From NCBI GenBank assembly GCA_003427395.1, contig BFEA01000095.1, positions 3,267,471 through 3,290,816 of the forward strand: a DNA stretch of 23,346 nucleotides, given 5' to 3'. Below the pieces are notes generated by a model, which saw only the letters and a list, made by a program, of their open reading frames with translations, did no database searches and was not told where the DNA came from. Position numbers and translations under genes: made by a program. Of this stretch, positions 1-9,514 are shown piece by piece. The first letter of the stretch is position 1, and each line of letters opens with the position of its first letter. The stretch comes from Chara braunii (lineage: Eukaryota; Streptophyta; Charophyceae; Charales; Characeae).

Positions 1-361
1 CGTGGGGTGACTCGACTACTCTTCTAACTAATGGATTGTGTGGAATTGATCAAGTAGTGGAAGATTTCCGGGTGAATCAGCCTACTACTTGCGTATGTCA
101 GGACAAGAAGAAGAAAAATAGCAAAAGGGAGTGCTCCGTCGGGAGCGACCTCAAAAGTCCTTTAGAAAGAAAATGTGGAAGAAAGCAAATACCGCAGGGA
201 AAAGGATTAGACAAGAAGAAGTTTCGCGTAACCTCTGTTCATTGAAAGACTCCTAAGGGAGTAACCACCGAACGACATGAGTAGAGTTCAGTTAGGTTAC
301 CGCATAAGCACAAAATGGTGTGTTTATCTGCAAGAGAGAAACTACAATAACAGGAAAATTT
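1..361. other. Unassigned sequence with one short basic ORF
   Basis: No recognisable gene. A 69-codon plus-strand frame (36-245) starts with ATG and is rich in Lys/Arg, but has no motif I recognise and may be chance. A small hairpin (GCTCC, loop GTCG, GGAGC; 133-146) lies inside it. The window may begin inside a larger feature that cannot be seen. Confidence 0.4.
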
Positions 362-386
362 TCTAGAATGAAATAATCATTCTAGA
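362..386. repeat. Perfect 10-bp-stem hairpin
   Basis: TCTAGAATGA (362-371), a 5-nt loop, and its exact reverse complement (377-386). It lies just outside the larger foldback element at 395-790 and could belong to its end. No T-run follows it, so it is not a terminator. Confidence 0.7.
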
Positions 387-394
387 GTTAAATT

Positions 395-790
395 ACATTC
401 TAAATTTTAAATTTTCATTCCATCTTAAAAAATGTCAGTCCAATTTTAAAATTTTTCGTGTTACTTGAAAACTTTCCTTCCAAAAATGGGGTATCCCTTC
501 TTATTTGAACTACATGGTAGAGATGTATTGAAAGTCTGGATGAGTTCATCTTAGTAAGAATTTTGAGTCATAAATAGGTTAATCCAATTTAAATTAGAAG
601 ATATTTGTTGTAGTAGAATAAAAGTTTAATTAACACATTTTATAAAATCGTCCAGACTTCCATTCCATCTTGAACAAATAATGTAGTTAGAAGGGAAAAT
701 TCATATTTAGACGGGAACTTGTTAAATTAAATTAAAAATTTTAAAATTGGACGAACATTGTAATGAAAATTTCTAAATATGATGATTTTT
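395..790. repeat. AT-rich foldback / MITE-like element
   Basis: The left arm (about 395-545) and right arm (about 650-790) are imperfect reverse complements over their whole length. The best segment is an exact 19-bp match: 438-456 against 734-752. The innermost match is AAGTCTGGA near 532-540 against TCCAGACTT near 651-659, leaving a central spacer of about 110 bp. There is no coding capacity. This is the layout of a non-autonomous foldback or MITE-type element; target-site duplications were not resolved. Confidence 0.65.
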
Positions 791-849
791 TTTTTTTATG
801 GAATGTTTTAACTTTCATTTCTCGTGGGAATTTCTCTGTTGAAGTATTG

Positions 850-1550
850 AGGGTAAGGGAAAATATGAGCTTCCCTGGGGCAACTTGAGATATAGGCAAA
901 TAAACTCCTTGAAATAAAAGGAGGAGGATGGAGAGATGACTTAAGGTAGATAGAAGCTAGGGGTTAGACTTTGGGATGTTGATCCCAAAGCTCACATACC
1001 AGAACTAAGGGTTTGACCCTTAGATATCATTATGTGGGAGTCAAGTGGGGATGTTGAATCATTGTTGACCTGTGTGTGTGCAGGTCTTTGCTTTGATCTA
1101 TTGCAATTGAAGGAGAAGTTCTACATAAGGGACGCAATTTTCTGTTATCGCTCGATAACAGGTCGGTCGTTGCTGATTCAACTCTTTCTACCTTGAATTG
1201 ATACCTACATCTAAAATCAAACCCTGTGGTCAGTAAAACTGTCACCTGTGGTCCTCGCCTAAATGGTCCTGGTTACTCTCAAGGGTCCTTTGAATAAATG
1301 TGAGGGGACTGGGCTTAAATCTCAGGAAAGATAAAGTTGTCACACATGGTTTGCGGAGTGAGGGACAATGTCTGTGGTTGATGGTTGACATCGTTAGTGC
1401 ATGGCATGTGAACTGTCTTTGCACTATATTGTGCATGTCGATTTTGTGCATGATTTGGGCTGGACTGGAATTGACATTATGAAGAGTTTGGACACTTAGC
1501 ACTTGTGAAAGTGGGAAGGGTTCCCTGCGGTAATACCTCGCTACTCATAA
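850..1550 (-). repeat. Dispersed repeat A, copy 1 (inverted relative to copy 2)
   Basis: The reverse complement of this segment aligns collinearly with 21752-22437 for about 700 bp. Shared blocks include the sequence around AGGTATTACC, CACTTTCACA, CTTTCCTGAGA, TTTTACTGAC, a GTTATCG-type palindrome, GACCTGCACACACA, AACATCCCCA, and TTCAAGGAG. A perfect 9-bp-stem hairpin (CTGTTATCG, CT, CGATAACAG) sits at 1142-1161 and is partly kept in copy 2. Divergence is visible throughout, so the copies are not recent. It could be a solo retroelement terminus or UTR, or one arm of a very large inverted-repeat element. ORFs inside are not credible. Confidence 0.7.
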
Positions 1551-2520
1551 TCTAGTCTTATATGCTATCTGATGATCACTCATACGTTGAGTGTAATAAA
1601 TTATCTTTGGTAGTGACAAGGTATTGATACGTTGATCGTAGAGATGTGAAGGAGAAAGTGTTTTGAGAACAAAAGCGGAAATAAGACGACCGTCTCATAG
1701 TTCGATCTAAGTATCTAACGGGTCAGTCATTGGTGTCTTACCGCGTGTACCCAATTTCATGCTACAGCGATCGAGCAAACGCCCTCGGCCGACCTACCTC
1801 TACTCAGGCATGTAAAAGCCTTCGTACGGGGGCCGGTAGCTCAGCAGGGATATGCCTACCTAAGGGTGGTGACAGCCCCTCGGGTAGAGGTAAGTTGTAC
1901 CTCGCGACGTCCCGACCTGTCGCAGGGCGTCGTGAGAGGTATAGCACGCGCGCACGGTTGGAGTGGTGACCAGTTGTTCTACGAAAATAAATCCTGCGTG
2001 ACACGACCGTGAGGTTCAGCACTCCCAGCGAGGTGCACGACCGCCGCGCGCGATAGCGCTATATACAACCAATCATGTTCGTCTTTGCAGTTTGCTCTTA
2101 GACTATTTGCCCCGGAGAGGATCCACTCATCGTACCATTGAAATTTGTCTTTCATTGACGAATGCATCAGTCCTAAATCCTTCTAGAGGATGGACAAAAG
2201 AGCAAAAGGTGTATATTGTTTTCCACAGCTAGCCACACCTCAAACAAGTTGTTGAAATCTTCATTCCTATTGGACACAGATTAAGAGCAGACGTTGGTGC
2301 CAAGTAGTTATGAAGCCATGTTATACTGTCAAGTTTCTGGGAGGGCATACCGTAAATGGTTTCCACAACGAGGAATCGAGGGCAACTGGTCTACAAAGAT
2401 TATAAAAAGATTTGGGTCCTTCCTTCGTTTGGTCACACAGAGCAGTAAAGTTTTAACCATCGTCGGTCTGAGGATAGTCACCCTTGTCTTAACCTTACAG
2501 GAATCCAACGATACTCTTTA
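1551..2520. other. No recognised gene; GC-rich patch at 1800-2060
   Basis: Only short unrelated frames occur. The segment 1800-2060 is clearly more GC-rich than its surroundings and has a tRNA box A-like string (TAGCTCAGCAGG) at about 1837-1848, but no matching box B or cloverleaf. A 75-codon plus frame at 2294-2521 resembles nothing known to me. Confidence 0.4.
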
Positions 2521-2530
2521 AGAATTAATA

Positions 2531-3247
2531 TTTTTTTTTTTCCAAGCCATACCATCGACTTAATATCCAACCTTGTGTGGCCGAGAGGCTGCATTCCCAC
2601 TGGCAGGGTTACTCATTATCTCGCGCCTCTAGAGCTTGTGTCCTTCTTTAATAGCAAGTTTGTTGAAATATCCTGCAGGACTTCCAGTGAGGATATACAA
2701 ACCGTGCTCGAAGAGGAGATAGCTCTTTTGAGTACTCTTTATTCTTAGGGACTTGGCACTTGTTGGACACCGCGTCCCGTCCATCGACACCCAAATCATC
2801 AGTTACCTCGTAAACCTTACAAGACTGACTCGACATAGCTATGAACCAAAGCCCTGAAGACGGTACGTGTGAGTGTTTCAGAAGTATAGCCCAACATTGG
2901 AGGATACTACGTTGGATCTTAACTTGTCTGAGTTTGACATATCTCAACCTAGCAAGCTTTCTTCTTAATTCCTTTTGCGATCTTCATTCCCTTTTTCCCA
3001 CGTCCCACAGATCCGTAACCCTTACCGCTCCCCGCTCTACCCAAGATTTCCCAAAGCGATCCGGAGAATCATGAGGGGAGAACTCCACCTCATTGGTTTC
3101 TTTAATCAACGACTTAAAAAAAATGATCTGGTTGCGAACTGTTTCCTTCGTCAACGGACAAAGTCGAGGGCGAAGGTCTTTCCGTAGGGGTAGCATGAAT
3201 AATTGAGGTATACTGCTTTGAATCTGATGCGGGATAAAATTTGCCAA
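2531..3247 (-). pseudogene. Decayed non-LTR retrotransposon (LINE) ORF2 C-terminus with poly(A) tail
   Basis: One minus-strand frame runs from 3247 to 2648 with a single TGA (2986-2984) at a place where Trp would fit. It carries a stretch reading SWVERGAVRVTDLWDVGKRE, then a Lys/Arg-rich segment, a ...ILQCWAILL... segment and a GLWF motif. This W...G...I.DLW...W...EL pattern resembles the region after the reverse transcriptase domain in plant-type L1 ORF2 proteins. After the TAA at 2648 comes a short 3' region ending in a run of A on the minus strand (T-run 2531-2541), as expected of a LINE tail. Possible target-site duplication: AGAATTAATA (2521-2530) and AGGATTAATA (3952-3961), one mismatch. 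The RT core is absent, so this copy is internally deleted. The assignment rests on motif impression only. Confidence 0.4.
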
Positions 3248-3891
3248 AAATAGCAGGGGCTGTAGAAAAGTTTCATCCAGGCTTTGAGGTCGTGATAGGA
3301 GGAAGGGGAATTGGGAAGCATTTTTTGGCTGATTTCATGCATGTCAGAGGTGAGATTGGAGTACAGCTCATTCAAGACCTGACTTTCCTCCTCTCGCCTG
3401 AGGATCTCATCATGGCGTGATTCTGCTTTTTGGATGAGTTAGGTTCGGAGCTGCTCGAAAAGTGCCATGAAGTCTGGTGGGGCGGAGGAGGAGGAAGAAT
3501 TTCGATGGGTGGGTAAATAACCAGGGCCGCAAATTGGTTGGAGACTCTGAGTAGAGGTGGAAGGAGGTGGGGGGGGCGGTAGGAGTTTAATGCCTTAGAT
3601 GTGGATTCTTTGAACTTGAGATAGATCAATAGGTTGCACCGAAAAAATGAGATCATTCCGAGGGGCTTGAGGATCGAGGCAGAAGATGATTTTGGCTGGT
3701 TGTAAGACAAATGGTGGTGCTGGGGAGAGGGCAAGAATGTCTGAGCCGTTAAGGGATTGAGGACTTTTGGTCGAAATGACTCCGATGATGACAGGGTCCA
3801 TCTGGGGTACACAAGACACAATAGTATTTAGTTGAGTAAGAGTGAAATGAAAGTTTTCAGATTGAGTCAATTCATAAGGAGGTGGAAGACG
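3151..3891 (-). pseudogene. Decayed coding frame, possibly the ORF1/gag-like part of the same element
   Basis: A single minus-strand frame of 247 codons is interrupted by two TAA stops (3597-3595 and 3441-3439). It encodes a Pro/Ser/Leu-rich first part, a run of prolines followed by Ser-rich sequence, and a charged helical segment that includes FEQLRT and SRHDEILRREE and could be a coiled coil. No catalytic motif or zinc knuckle is visible. Its place just upstream, in transcription sense, of the LINE-like remnant fits an ORF1 followed by a truncated ORF2, with a frame change near 3150-3250. It could instead belong to an unrelated gene. Confidence 0.35.
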
Positions 3892-4199
3892 TCAGGAAAA
3901 AAATAAGAAACTATGAGTAGGGGAATTGCAAACCATGATCGTAGTATTATGAGGATTAATAATGCTACGATTCTCATGGGGAAGTATTTTGCAAGGAGTG
4001 GGTTGCAGGAGAAGGTAAGGAAGAGACGAAGGAAAAAACAGAAGGGAGCAAACACTAGTTTCTCAAAAATGTTGTCCAGAAAGGATGAGTCCATTACGTA
4101 GATCCTGCACTCAAAAAATGAGGAATTTGGTGTTGGTAAAAAATGACTAATCCTAATGCTGGTTAAATTCCGCTGTTTCCTGAGTCTGCTTTACTTCTT
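3892..4199. other. No recognised gene
   Basis: Mixed-composition sequence. Opposed short frames (3913-4101 plus, 3867-4094 minus) overlap each other and neither shows a known motif. The second possible target-site duplication of the LINE-like remnant lies at 3952-3961. Confidence 0.4.
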
Positions 4200-4245
4200 C
4201 CTACAATGCCTGCCCTTTTTGTACTCTTTTGTGACTGGTGTGCTT

Positions 4246-4312
<67 letters not shown>

Positions 4313-4820
4313 GTGAGAGTTTGAGTCTAAATCAGATAGACATTGAAAAAATAGGAGGATTATTGTAGCAAAAAGGGAGAGTGCAAAAAGGTGCTAAATT
4401 GTCTTTGCTTTTATCCTTTCACATGAGTCCAAATCAGAGAGACAAACACCCGAATAACAGAAGCATTATTGCAGGAAATGGGGGGTGCAAATATCGTAAT
4501 TGTCAATAGTTTATCCTTTCTTTCTCCCGACTGGCTTGTGTTCCCTTCGTCCTTTTTCTGCCTCTTTTACAGTCCTCTTTCCCCCTCTGTGTTTTTTTTT
4601 TTTTTTTTTTTCTTAGCAAAAGGGAAGAGTGCAAAAAAATGCTAAATTGACCTTGCTCTTATCCTTTTCCTGAGTCCAAAATCAGAGAGACTCACGCCTG
4701 AATAGCAGAAGTATTTTTATAACAAATGGGGGGTGCAAAGATCGTGATTCTGAATGGTTTATCCTTTCCCTTTCCCGACCTGCTTGCGCTGCCTCTTTTA
4801 CTGACCTTCCCCCCCCCCCG
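4200..4820. repeat. Tandem array of a ~245-bp unit (about 2.5 copies)
   Basis: Two clear units begin near 4369 and 4615. Both carry in order: a GCAAAA..AGAGTGCAAAAA block, GCTAAATTG, TTATCCTTT, GAGTCC.AAATCAGAGAGAC, GGGGGGTGCAAA, GGTTTATCCTTT-like and CCTCTTTTAC, and end in a pyrimidine tract. A partial older unit precedes them (4311-4367, with GAGTCTAAATCAGATAGAC). Each unit ends in a T- or C-rich tract that varies in length. Non-coding. Confidence 0.75.
4248..4309. repeat. Poly(T) tract, 62 nt
   Basis: An uninterrupted run of T at the end of the first partial unit of the 245-bp array. It may be expanded by slippage, and its length may be an assembly estimate. Confidence 0.95.
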
Positions 4821-4838
4821 TTTTTATATATATATACA

Positions 4839-5728
<890 letters not shown>

Positions 5729-5730
5729 TA

Positions 5731-5812
5731 TTAGGGGCCTCCGTAGGTTCGTCCTGACAACCTTGATATATAATATATATATATATATATATTATATATA
5801 TTATATATACAT
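5731..5812. repeat. Solo end of another M1 copy plus interrupted (TA)n
   Basis: GGGGCCTCCGTAGGTTCG...CAACCTTG (about 5733-5766) matches the terminal segment of M1 copy 3 (GGGGACCTCCGTACG...GACCCTG). It is followed by a TATATATTATATA tract up to M1 copy 2. It appears to be a leftover end from an older insertion or a recombination between neighbouring copies. Confidence 0.55.
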
Positions 5813-5813
5813 A

Positions 5814-6596
5814 CAGGGTAACCAGCGTTCGGGACGGGCCAAACGCCCGAACCTGAACGCCCGAACGTATTGGACAGCTTGGGGATGCGTTAGGCCATTC
5901 GAACCGAACGCGGACCAGGAAAAAAAAAAAAAAAAAAAAAAAAAAACAAACTCTGAAAAGAAGATATGTTATGGAGAAAAATAAATTAATCAAGATTTGC
6001 CTGAGCATTACATCCAAATTCCTTACCAAATTTGAAATAAAAATAAACACGGAGAAGAAATGAGCATTACATCCAAATTCCTTACCAAATTTGAAATAAA
6101 AATAAACACGGAGAAGAAATACTAATAACAAAAATAACTAAAAACAAAAAGAGCATTAAACTTAGTGAGTGCGCGAGCACATTTTTGCCACCGCCATCTT
6201 TGGCGATTTTTCTTTTTTTTTTGACATAGATGTATAGATCATAATACAAAAGCCACTCAAAAAGTTTCAAAAAATAATAAAATCGTTCAAACCTCGAACT
6301 AAAGTGAAAACAAAAAGTCAAAAGTGAAAAAAAACGTGGGCGAGCACGTTTTGACACTGCCATCTTTGGCGATTTTTCATTCTTATTTGGCTGAACCAAA
6401 TGACTTGAAACTTTATGGGCATGTACCTCACGCCATAGAGAACTCACAAAAAAAAATTCAGAAAAAAAAAAAATTTAGGCCCTCAAATAATTTTTGGCCT
6501 GGCCCGAACGTCGTCGGGTTCGGACCCCGTACGGGACCTTGAACGCCCATACGTACTGAGGTCCGCGCGGGGACCTCTGTACGTATGGACTGGTGA
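5814..6596 (-). mobile_element. M1 family element, copy 2 (783 bp, reverse orientation)
   Basis: It starts CAGGGTAACC and runs to GGTGA at 6596, where the expected CCCTG is lost. It is the reverse complement of the layout of copy 1 and collinear with copy 3. Near its right end is a long hairpin: CCATACGTAC, T, GAGGTCC (6547-6564), a 6-nt loop, then the matching arm to 6588 with one mismatch. It contains a poly(A) run (5921-5946) and a 59-bp internal duplication. With copy 1 it forms a head-to-head inverted pair. Confidence 0.8.
6002..6119. repeat. Exact 59-bp tandem duplication inside M1 copy 2
   Basis: 6002-6060 and 6061-6119 are identical, beginning TGAGCATTACATCC. M1 copy 3 has a single unit at the equivalent place, so the duplication arose in this copy and is recent. 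An assembly join error is the alternative. Confidence 0.9.
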
Positions 6597-6621
6597 GTAT
6601 ATATATATTCTATTTGTGACG

Positions 6622-6652
<31 letters not shown>

Positions 6653-7099
6653 CACAGAACTATTGACTAAGAGCATGAGCATGTGAAGTAGAAGAAGAAA
6701 TAAGATGAGCAAAGAAAAGAAAAATGAAAGGACAGACAGGCAAAGAGACAGACAAACTAGAATGACACTTTGTTTCACAGTATTATTATTTCTTTCAGTC
6801 TTTTACAAAAATTATTTACACTGAATCACAGGATAAAAATAAAAAACAAAGACACATTGAAATCATTCAGTTTCTCAGTCTTCTTAACGCCTCCTCCACT
6901 GTGCCGCTAACGTATAAGGCTCGCCACGTTGATGAAGTTGAGCGCGAGCTGCCCCCATCCCCGTATGCCATAACAGCCCACTTGCACGCTATGGGAAAGA
7001 GGCAGAGTGAAGGAAGAGGTGTCAAACACAAGGGAGAGAGGAGCANAAAAGGAAAATCGATAGGCAGAGGGAGAAAAAATAAAAATAAAATAAGGGTGA
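6597..7099. other. No gene; (TA)n pieces and A-rich sequence
   Basis: Contains (TA)n at 6597-6608 and 6622-6649 separated by a relic of the right end of repeat B, then purine-rich sequence. From about 6880 the GC content rises. No supported gene. An isolated N occurs at 7046. Confidence 0.5.
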
Positions 7100-7392
7100 C
7101 ACAAACATCTTCTTTCTTTTACTGCATNCTTCTTTCTTTCACAGTTTTGCAGTTTTGGTGAAGAGTTTACCACGTTCATTTTTCAGCACACCTGCACTTC
7201 CTTCTTCATTTTTTATTCTCATTTTCACCCTTNGGACTTTTTNTTTGAGGGCGTTAGGGNGCAGGGTACNAACAAAGAAAAACGANACAAACTTATGTTC
7301 TTCTTTTACTGCAGTCTTCACTGTTTTGCAGTTTTAGTGAAGGGTTTCCCACCTTTGCACATTCTTGTACACTCTTTTCAGCACACCTGCAC
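7100..7392. repeat. Imperfect direct repeat downstream of the Josephin-RING gene
   Basis: Two units of about 100 bp, 7100-7198 and 7287-7392. Both contain TTCTTTTACTGCA, CAGTTTTGCAGTTTT.GTGAAG, and TTTTCAGCACACCTGCAC. On the strand of the neighbouring gene this is the 3' flank. Several single N bases fall here (7128, 7233, 7243, 7260, 7270, 7286), suggesting ambiguous or merged copies. Confidence 0.65.
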
Positions 7393-7417
7393 ATTTTTGT
7401 CAGGGTGCAAGGTACGT

Positions 7418-9514
7418 CTAAGTAAGACCCTCACGACAGATAGGACAACTATCATAAGGATGCGGGCGATGGTAGGAACCCTCCCGCTGATCTATAGGAC
7501 GAAAACCATTCAGGTAAGCAACTTCGTCACAACAGAAACCAGGACGGCTAGCATCGACCATACCTCTGAAGCATGCACGGCAGAGGGCATGCCGGTTGCA
7601 GGCCATGACCATTGTGGGGCCTTCACCATCACAGTTAAGTGCACATTCGCTATAGCGCCCATAGGCACAGATGGGACATACTGCATCTGGATGCAGAGGA
7701 TGTTCACAATCCGGATACAGGTGGCATCCCTGCCGACAGCGGGCCCGAAAAATTATATGGTTGTAGTGATGTCGACAAAATCGATGCTTTCCACAACCAA
7801 GTGTAACTGTGTCAGTGATCTCATAAAGAAGGAGGTCACAAGGTGTTAGTGCAGCATGCGGGGGAATGAAGACTAAAGCAGGCACGGTGGCAGACATGGA
7901 GGTAGGCACGGAGACAGACACACAAACGGGCATGGAGACAGACACAGAAACGGGCATGGAGACAGACACAGAAACGGGCATGGAGACAGACACTGAAACG
8001 GGCATGGAGACAGACACAGAAACCGGCATGGAGACAGGTGCGGAGGCAGGCACAGAGACAGGTGCAGAGGCAGGGATGGAAGTACATGAGGTACCTATAG
8101 GGTCAGTAATCTGGAAGGAGACAGACATAGAAACAGGTACAAAGACAGGTACGGAGGCAGGCACAGAGATAGGCGTAGAGGCGGGTATGGAAGTACACGA
8201 GGTACCCATAGGGTCAATGACCTGGAGCAGTTGCAGGTTAGGGTGATTACGCACGAGATCACAGATGGCAGTAATAGTTTGCACCATAGCATTGCCATTC
8301 CATAAATCCCAAGAACCAGAGGCACGGACAAGAGCGGTGTAGTGGCCAGGAGTATGTAGAATATAGGCACAAACGTGCGAACAGTGGTCCGGGTGGCCAC
8401 CCGAAGGGACACGCTGCATATCAAGCCGGCGCCTTATCAAAGCAGTCTCCAAAACAGAGACATTGAATCCCCCATGTCGAGTGTAATTACTATCCTGTGG
8501 GGGATGCAGAGTCGGGTTATTGCCATATAACGCACGTTCCTGAGCATCAAGATCGGAAGCAATGGCCCAGAAATCAGAGTGAGTATATGGTTTCCGACGG
8601 TAGGCTTGTAGGCAGATGTTAGTAGCAGCGAGGCCACACAGATTCGGTGGAGGCCAGTCAGGCGGGTTTTCTACAGAATATCCTACAGTCCCCTTGCCAA
8701 GTTCATCCTCAGATGGTCCCTCGCCATCATCCCTCCCGTTTTGTGTTTGCCGCGTTGCAGAAAGGTCTGCAGTCGAAGAGNGTTGNAGGCGTGGTAAGGA
8801 TGNTTGGGGCNGCAAAAGACGGGGACGGGATGTTGGGGAGGGCCGTGGTGGGGAGAATGAACGGGTTCTTCTTCGTCCAAGAACAGAGATGGAGGAAAGG
8901 GGAGTAAGCTCAGGTTGGGAAGTAGGTCGAAGTCGGCGTTTAGGACGGTGAAGTAGGCTTTCTGCAGGGGCAGAACATGATGACGGAGTCTGTGTGGACG
9001 AAGTGGTTTGTGGATTAGGAAGAGGGGTAATAGATGGAGACAAAACCAGGGGAGGTAGGAGTGGTGATGATAGGGGTGGTAGAGTAGTTGGAAGGTGGGT
9101 AATAGACGGTGAAAAAAACATGGGAAATAAAGATGGTGAAGACGGGGGGGATGAAGTCAGGGGTGGTGAAGTGGCTGAAGCAGAGACTGGGGGGGCAGTC
9201 GTAGGTGAGACCCGAAGAGGGGACTCTGCAGGTGGTAATGCAGGCATGGCCACGGATGCCATGGAGGAACGCACCGAGACTAAGGGCGGCACAACAGATG
9301 CGGTGGTCACGGATGCCATAGAGGAACACACCGAGACCAAGGGCGACACAACGGCTGCGGTGGCCACGGATGCCATGGAGGAACACACTGAGACCAAGGG
9401 CGACACAACAGCTGCAGGTCGAGTTGCTCCCGCGGAATCAATCATAGAAGCAACCAAGGCCGATGAGGAAGAGGCNGCGAACCGGAAAGGGGCAGCCAGG
9501 GTCACAAACGGCAT
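7418..9514 (-). CDS. Putative Josephin-domain deubiquitinase with C-terminal RING-type zinc clusters
   Basis: 698 residues from the first ATG; the same frame stays open without an ATG to about 9652, so the real start may lie in an upstream exon. Residues 1-280 are Pro/Ser/Thr/Ala/Val-rich and probably disordered, with basic patches near 190-235. Residues 283-434 match the Josephin fold, which cleaves ubiquitin as a Cys protease. NLCGLAATNICLQA places Cys293 and Asn299 like Cys14 and Asn20 of ataxin-3; a LDAQERALYG and GGFNVSVLETAL stretch follows; GHY gives His391, and Asn406 lies 15 residues on, the same spacing as His119-Asn134 of ataxin-3, with Trp402 also kept. A low-complexity Val/Ser/Met/Pro repeat block spans 434-545. 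The C-terminus has Cys/His clusters: C574-H577-C580-C593-C597-C603, then C613-x2-C616-x22-C639-x2-H642-x2-C645-x2-C648-x41-C690-x2-C693, which fits a RING. Five codons carry N bases. Josephin identification is firm at motif level; RING is likely; the gene's origin (host or mobile element) is unknown. Confidence 0.8.
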   Translation of the reverse strand: MPFVTLAAPFRFXASSSSALVASMIDSAGATRPAAVVSPLVSVCSSMASVATAAVVSPLVSVCSSMASVTTASVVPPLVSVRSSMASVAMPALPPAESPLRVSPTTAPPVSASATSPPLTSSPPSSPSLFPMFFSPSITHLPTTLPPLSSPLLPPLVLSPSITPLPNPQTTSSTQTPSSCSAPAESLLHRPKRRLRPTSQPELTPLSSISVLGRRRTRSFSPPRPSPTSRPRLLXPQXSLPRXQXSSTADLSATRQTQNGRDDGEGPSEDELGKGTVGYSVENPPDWPPPNLCGLAATNICLQAYRRKPYTHSDFWAIASDLDAQERALYGNNPTLHPPQDSNYTRHGGFNVSVLETALIRRRLDMQRVPSGGHPDHCSHVCAYILHTPGHYTALVRASGSWDLWNGNAMVQTITAICDLVRNHPNLQLLQVIDPMGTSCTSIPASTPISVPASVPVFVPVSMSVSFQITDPIGTSCTSIPASAPVSVPASAPVSMPVSVSVSMPVSVSVSMPVSVSVSMPVSVSVSMPVCVSVSVPTSMSATVPALVFIPPHAALTPCDLLLYEITDTVTLGCGKHRFCRHHYNHIIFRARCRQGCHLYPDCEHPLHPDAVCPICAYGRYSECALNCDGEGPTMVMACNRHALCRACFRGMVDASRPGFCCDEVAYLNGFRPIDQREGSYHRPHPYDSCPICREGLT
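7929..8040. repeat. 24-bp in-frame tandem repeat (about 4.5 units)
   Basis: Units start at 7929, 7953, 7977, 8001 and 8025 (GGCATGGAGACAGACAC...). On the coding strand each adds eight residues of the type MPVSVSVS to the linker between the Josephin and RING parts. Units differ by single bases. Confidence 0.9.
8076..8240. repeat. 111-bp in-frame duplication in the Josephin-RING linker
   Basis: ATGGAAGTACA.GAGGTACC.ATAGGGTCA occurs at 8076 and again at 8187, 111 bp (37 codons) apart. It duplicates a D-P-(M/I)-G-T-S-C-T-S-I-P-A-S segment right after the Josephin domain. Confidence 0.85.
9249..9419. repeat. 57-bp in-frame tandem repeat, three units
   Basis: Units at 9249-9305, 9306-9362 and 9363-9419, each coding on the minus strand for 19 residues of the type VSPLVSVCSSMASVATAAV. 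All period lengths in this gene (24, 57, 111) are multiples of three, which supports that the frame is or was translated. Confidence 0.9.

Noticed and set aside
1829-1905. tRNA-like box A (TAGCTCAGCAGG) in a GC-rich stretch
   Set aside because: No box B within the right distance and no cloverleaf; GGTAG pairs instead with nearby CTACC as a simple hairpin.
2575-2640. tRNA-like string GTGGCCGAGAGGCTGC
   Set aside because: Box A resemblance only; no T-arm sequence and no acceptor pairing. It lies in the 3' region of the LINE-like remnant.
7295-7849. 184-codon plus-strand frame
   Set aside because: It is antisense to the RING region and has no motif of its own.
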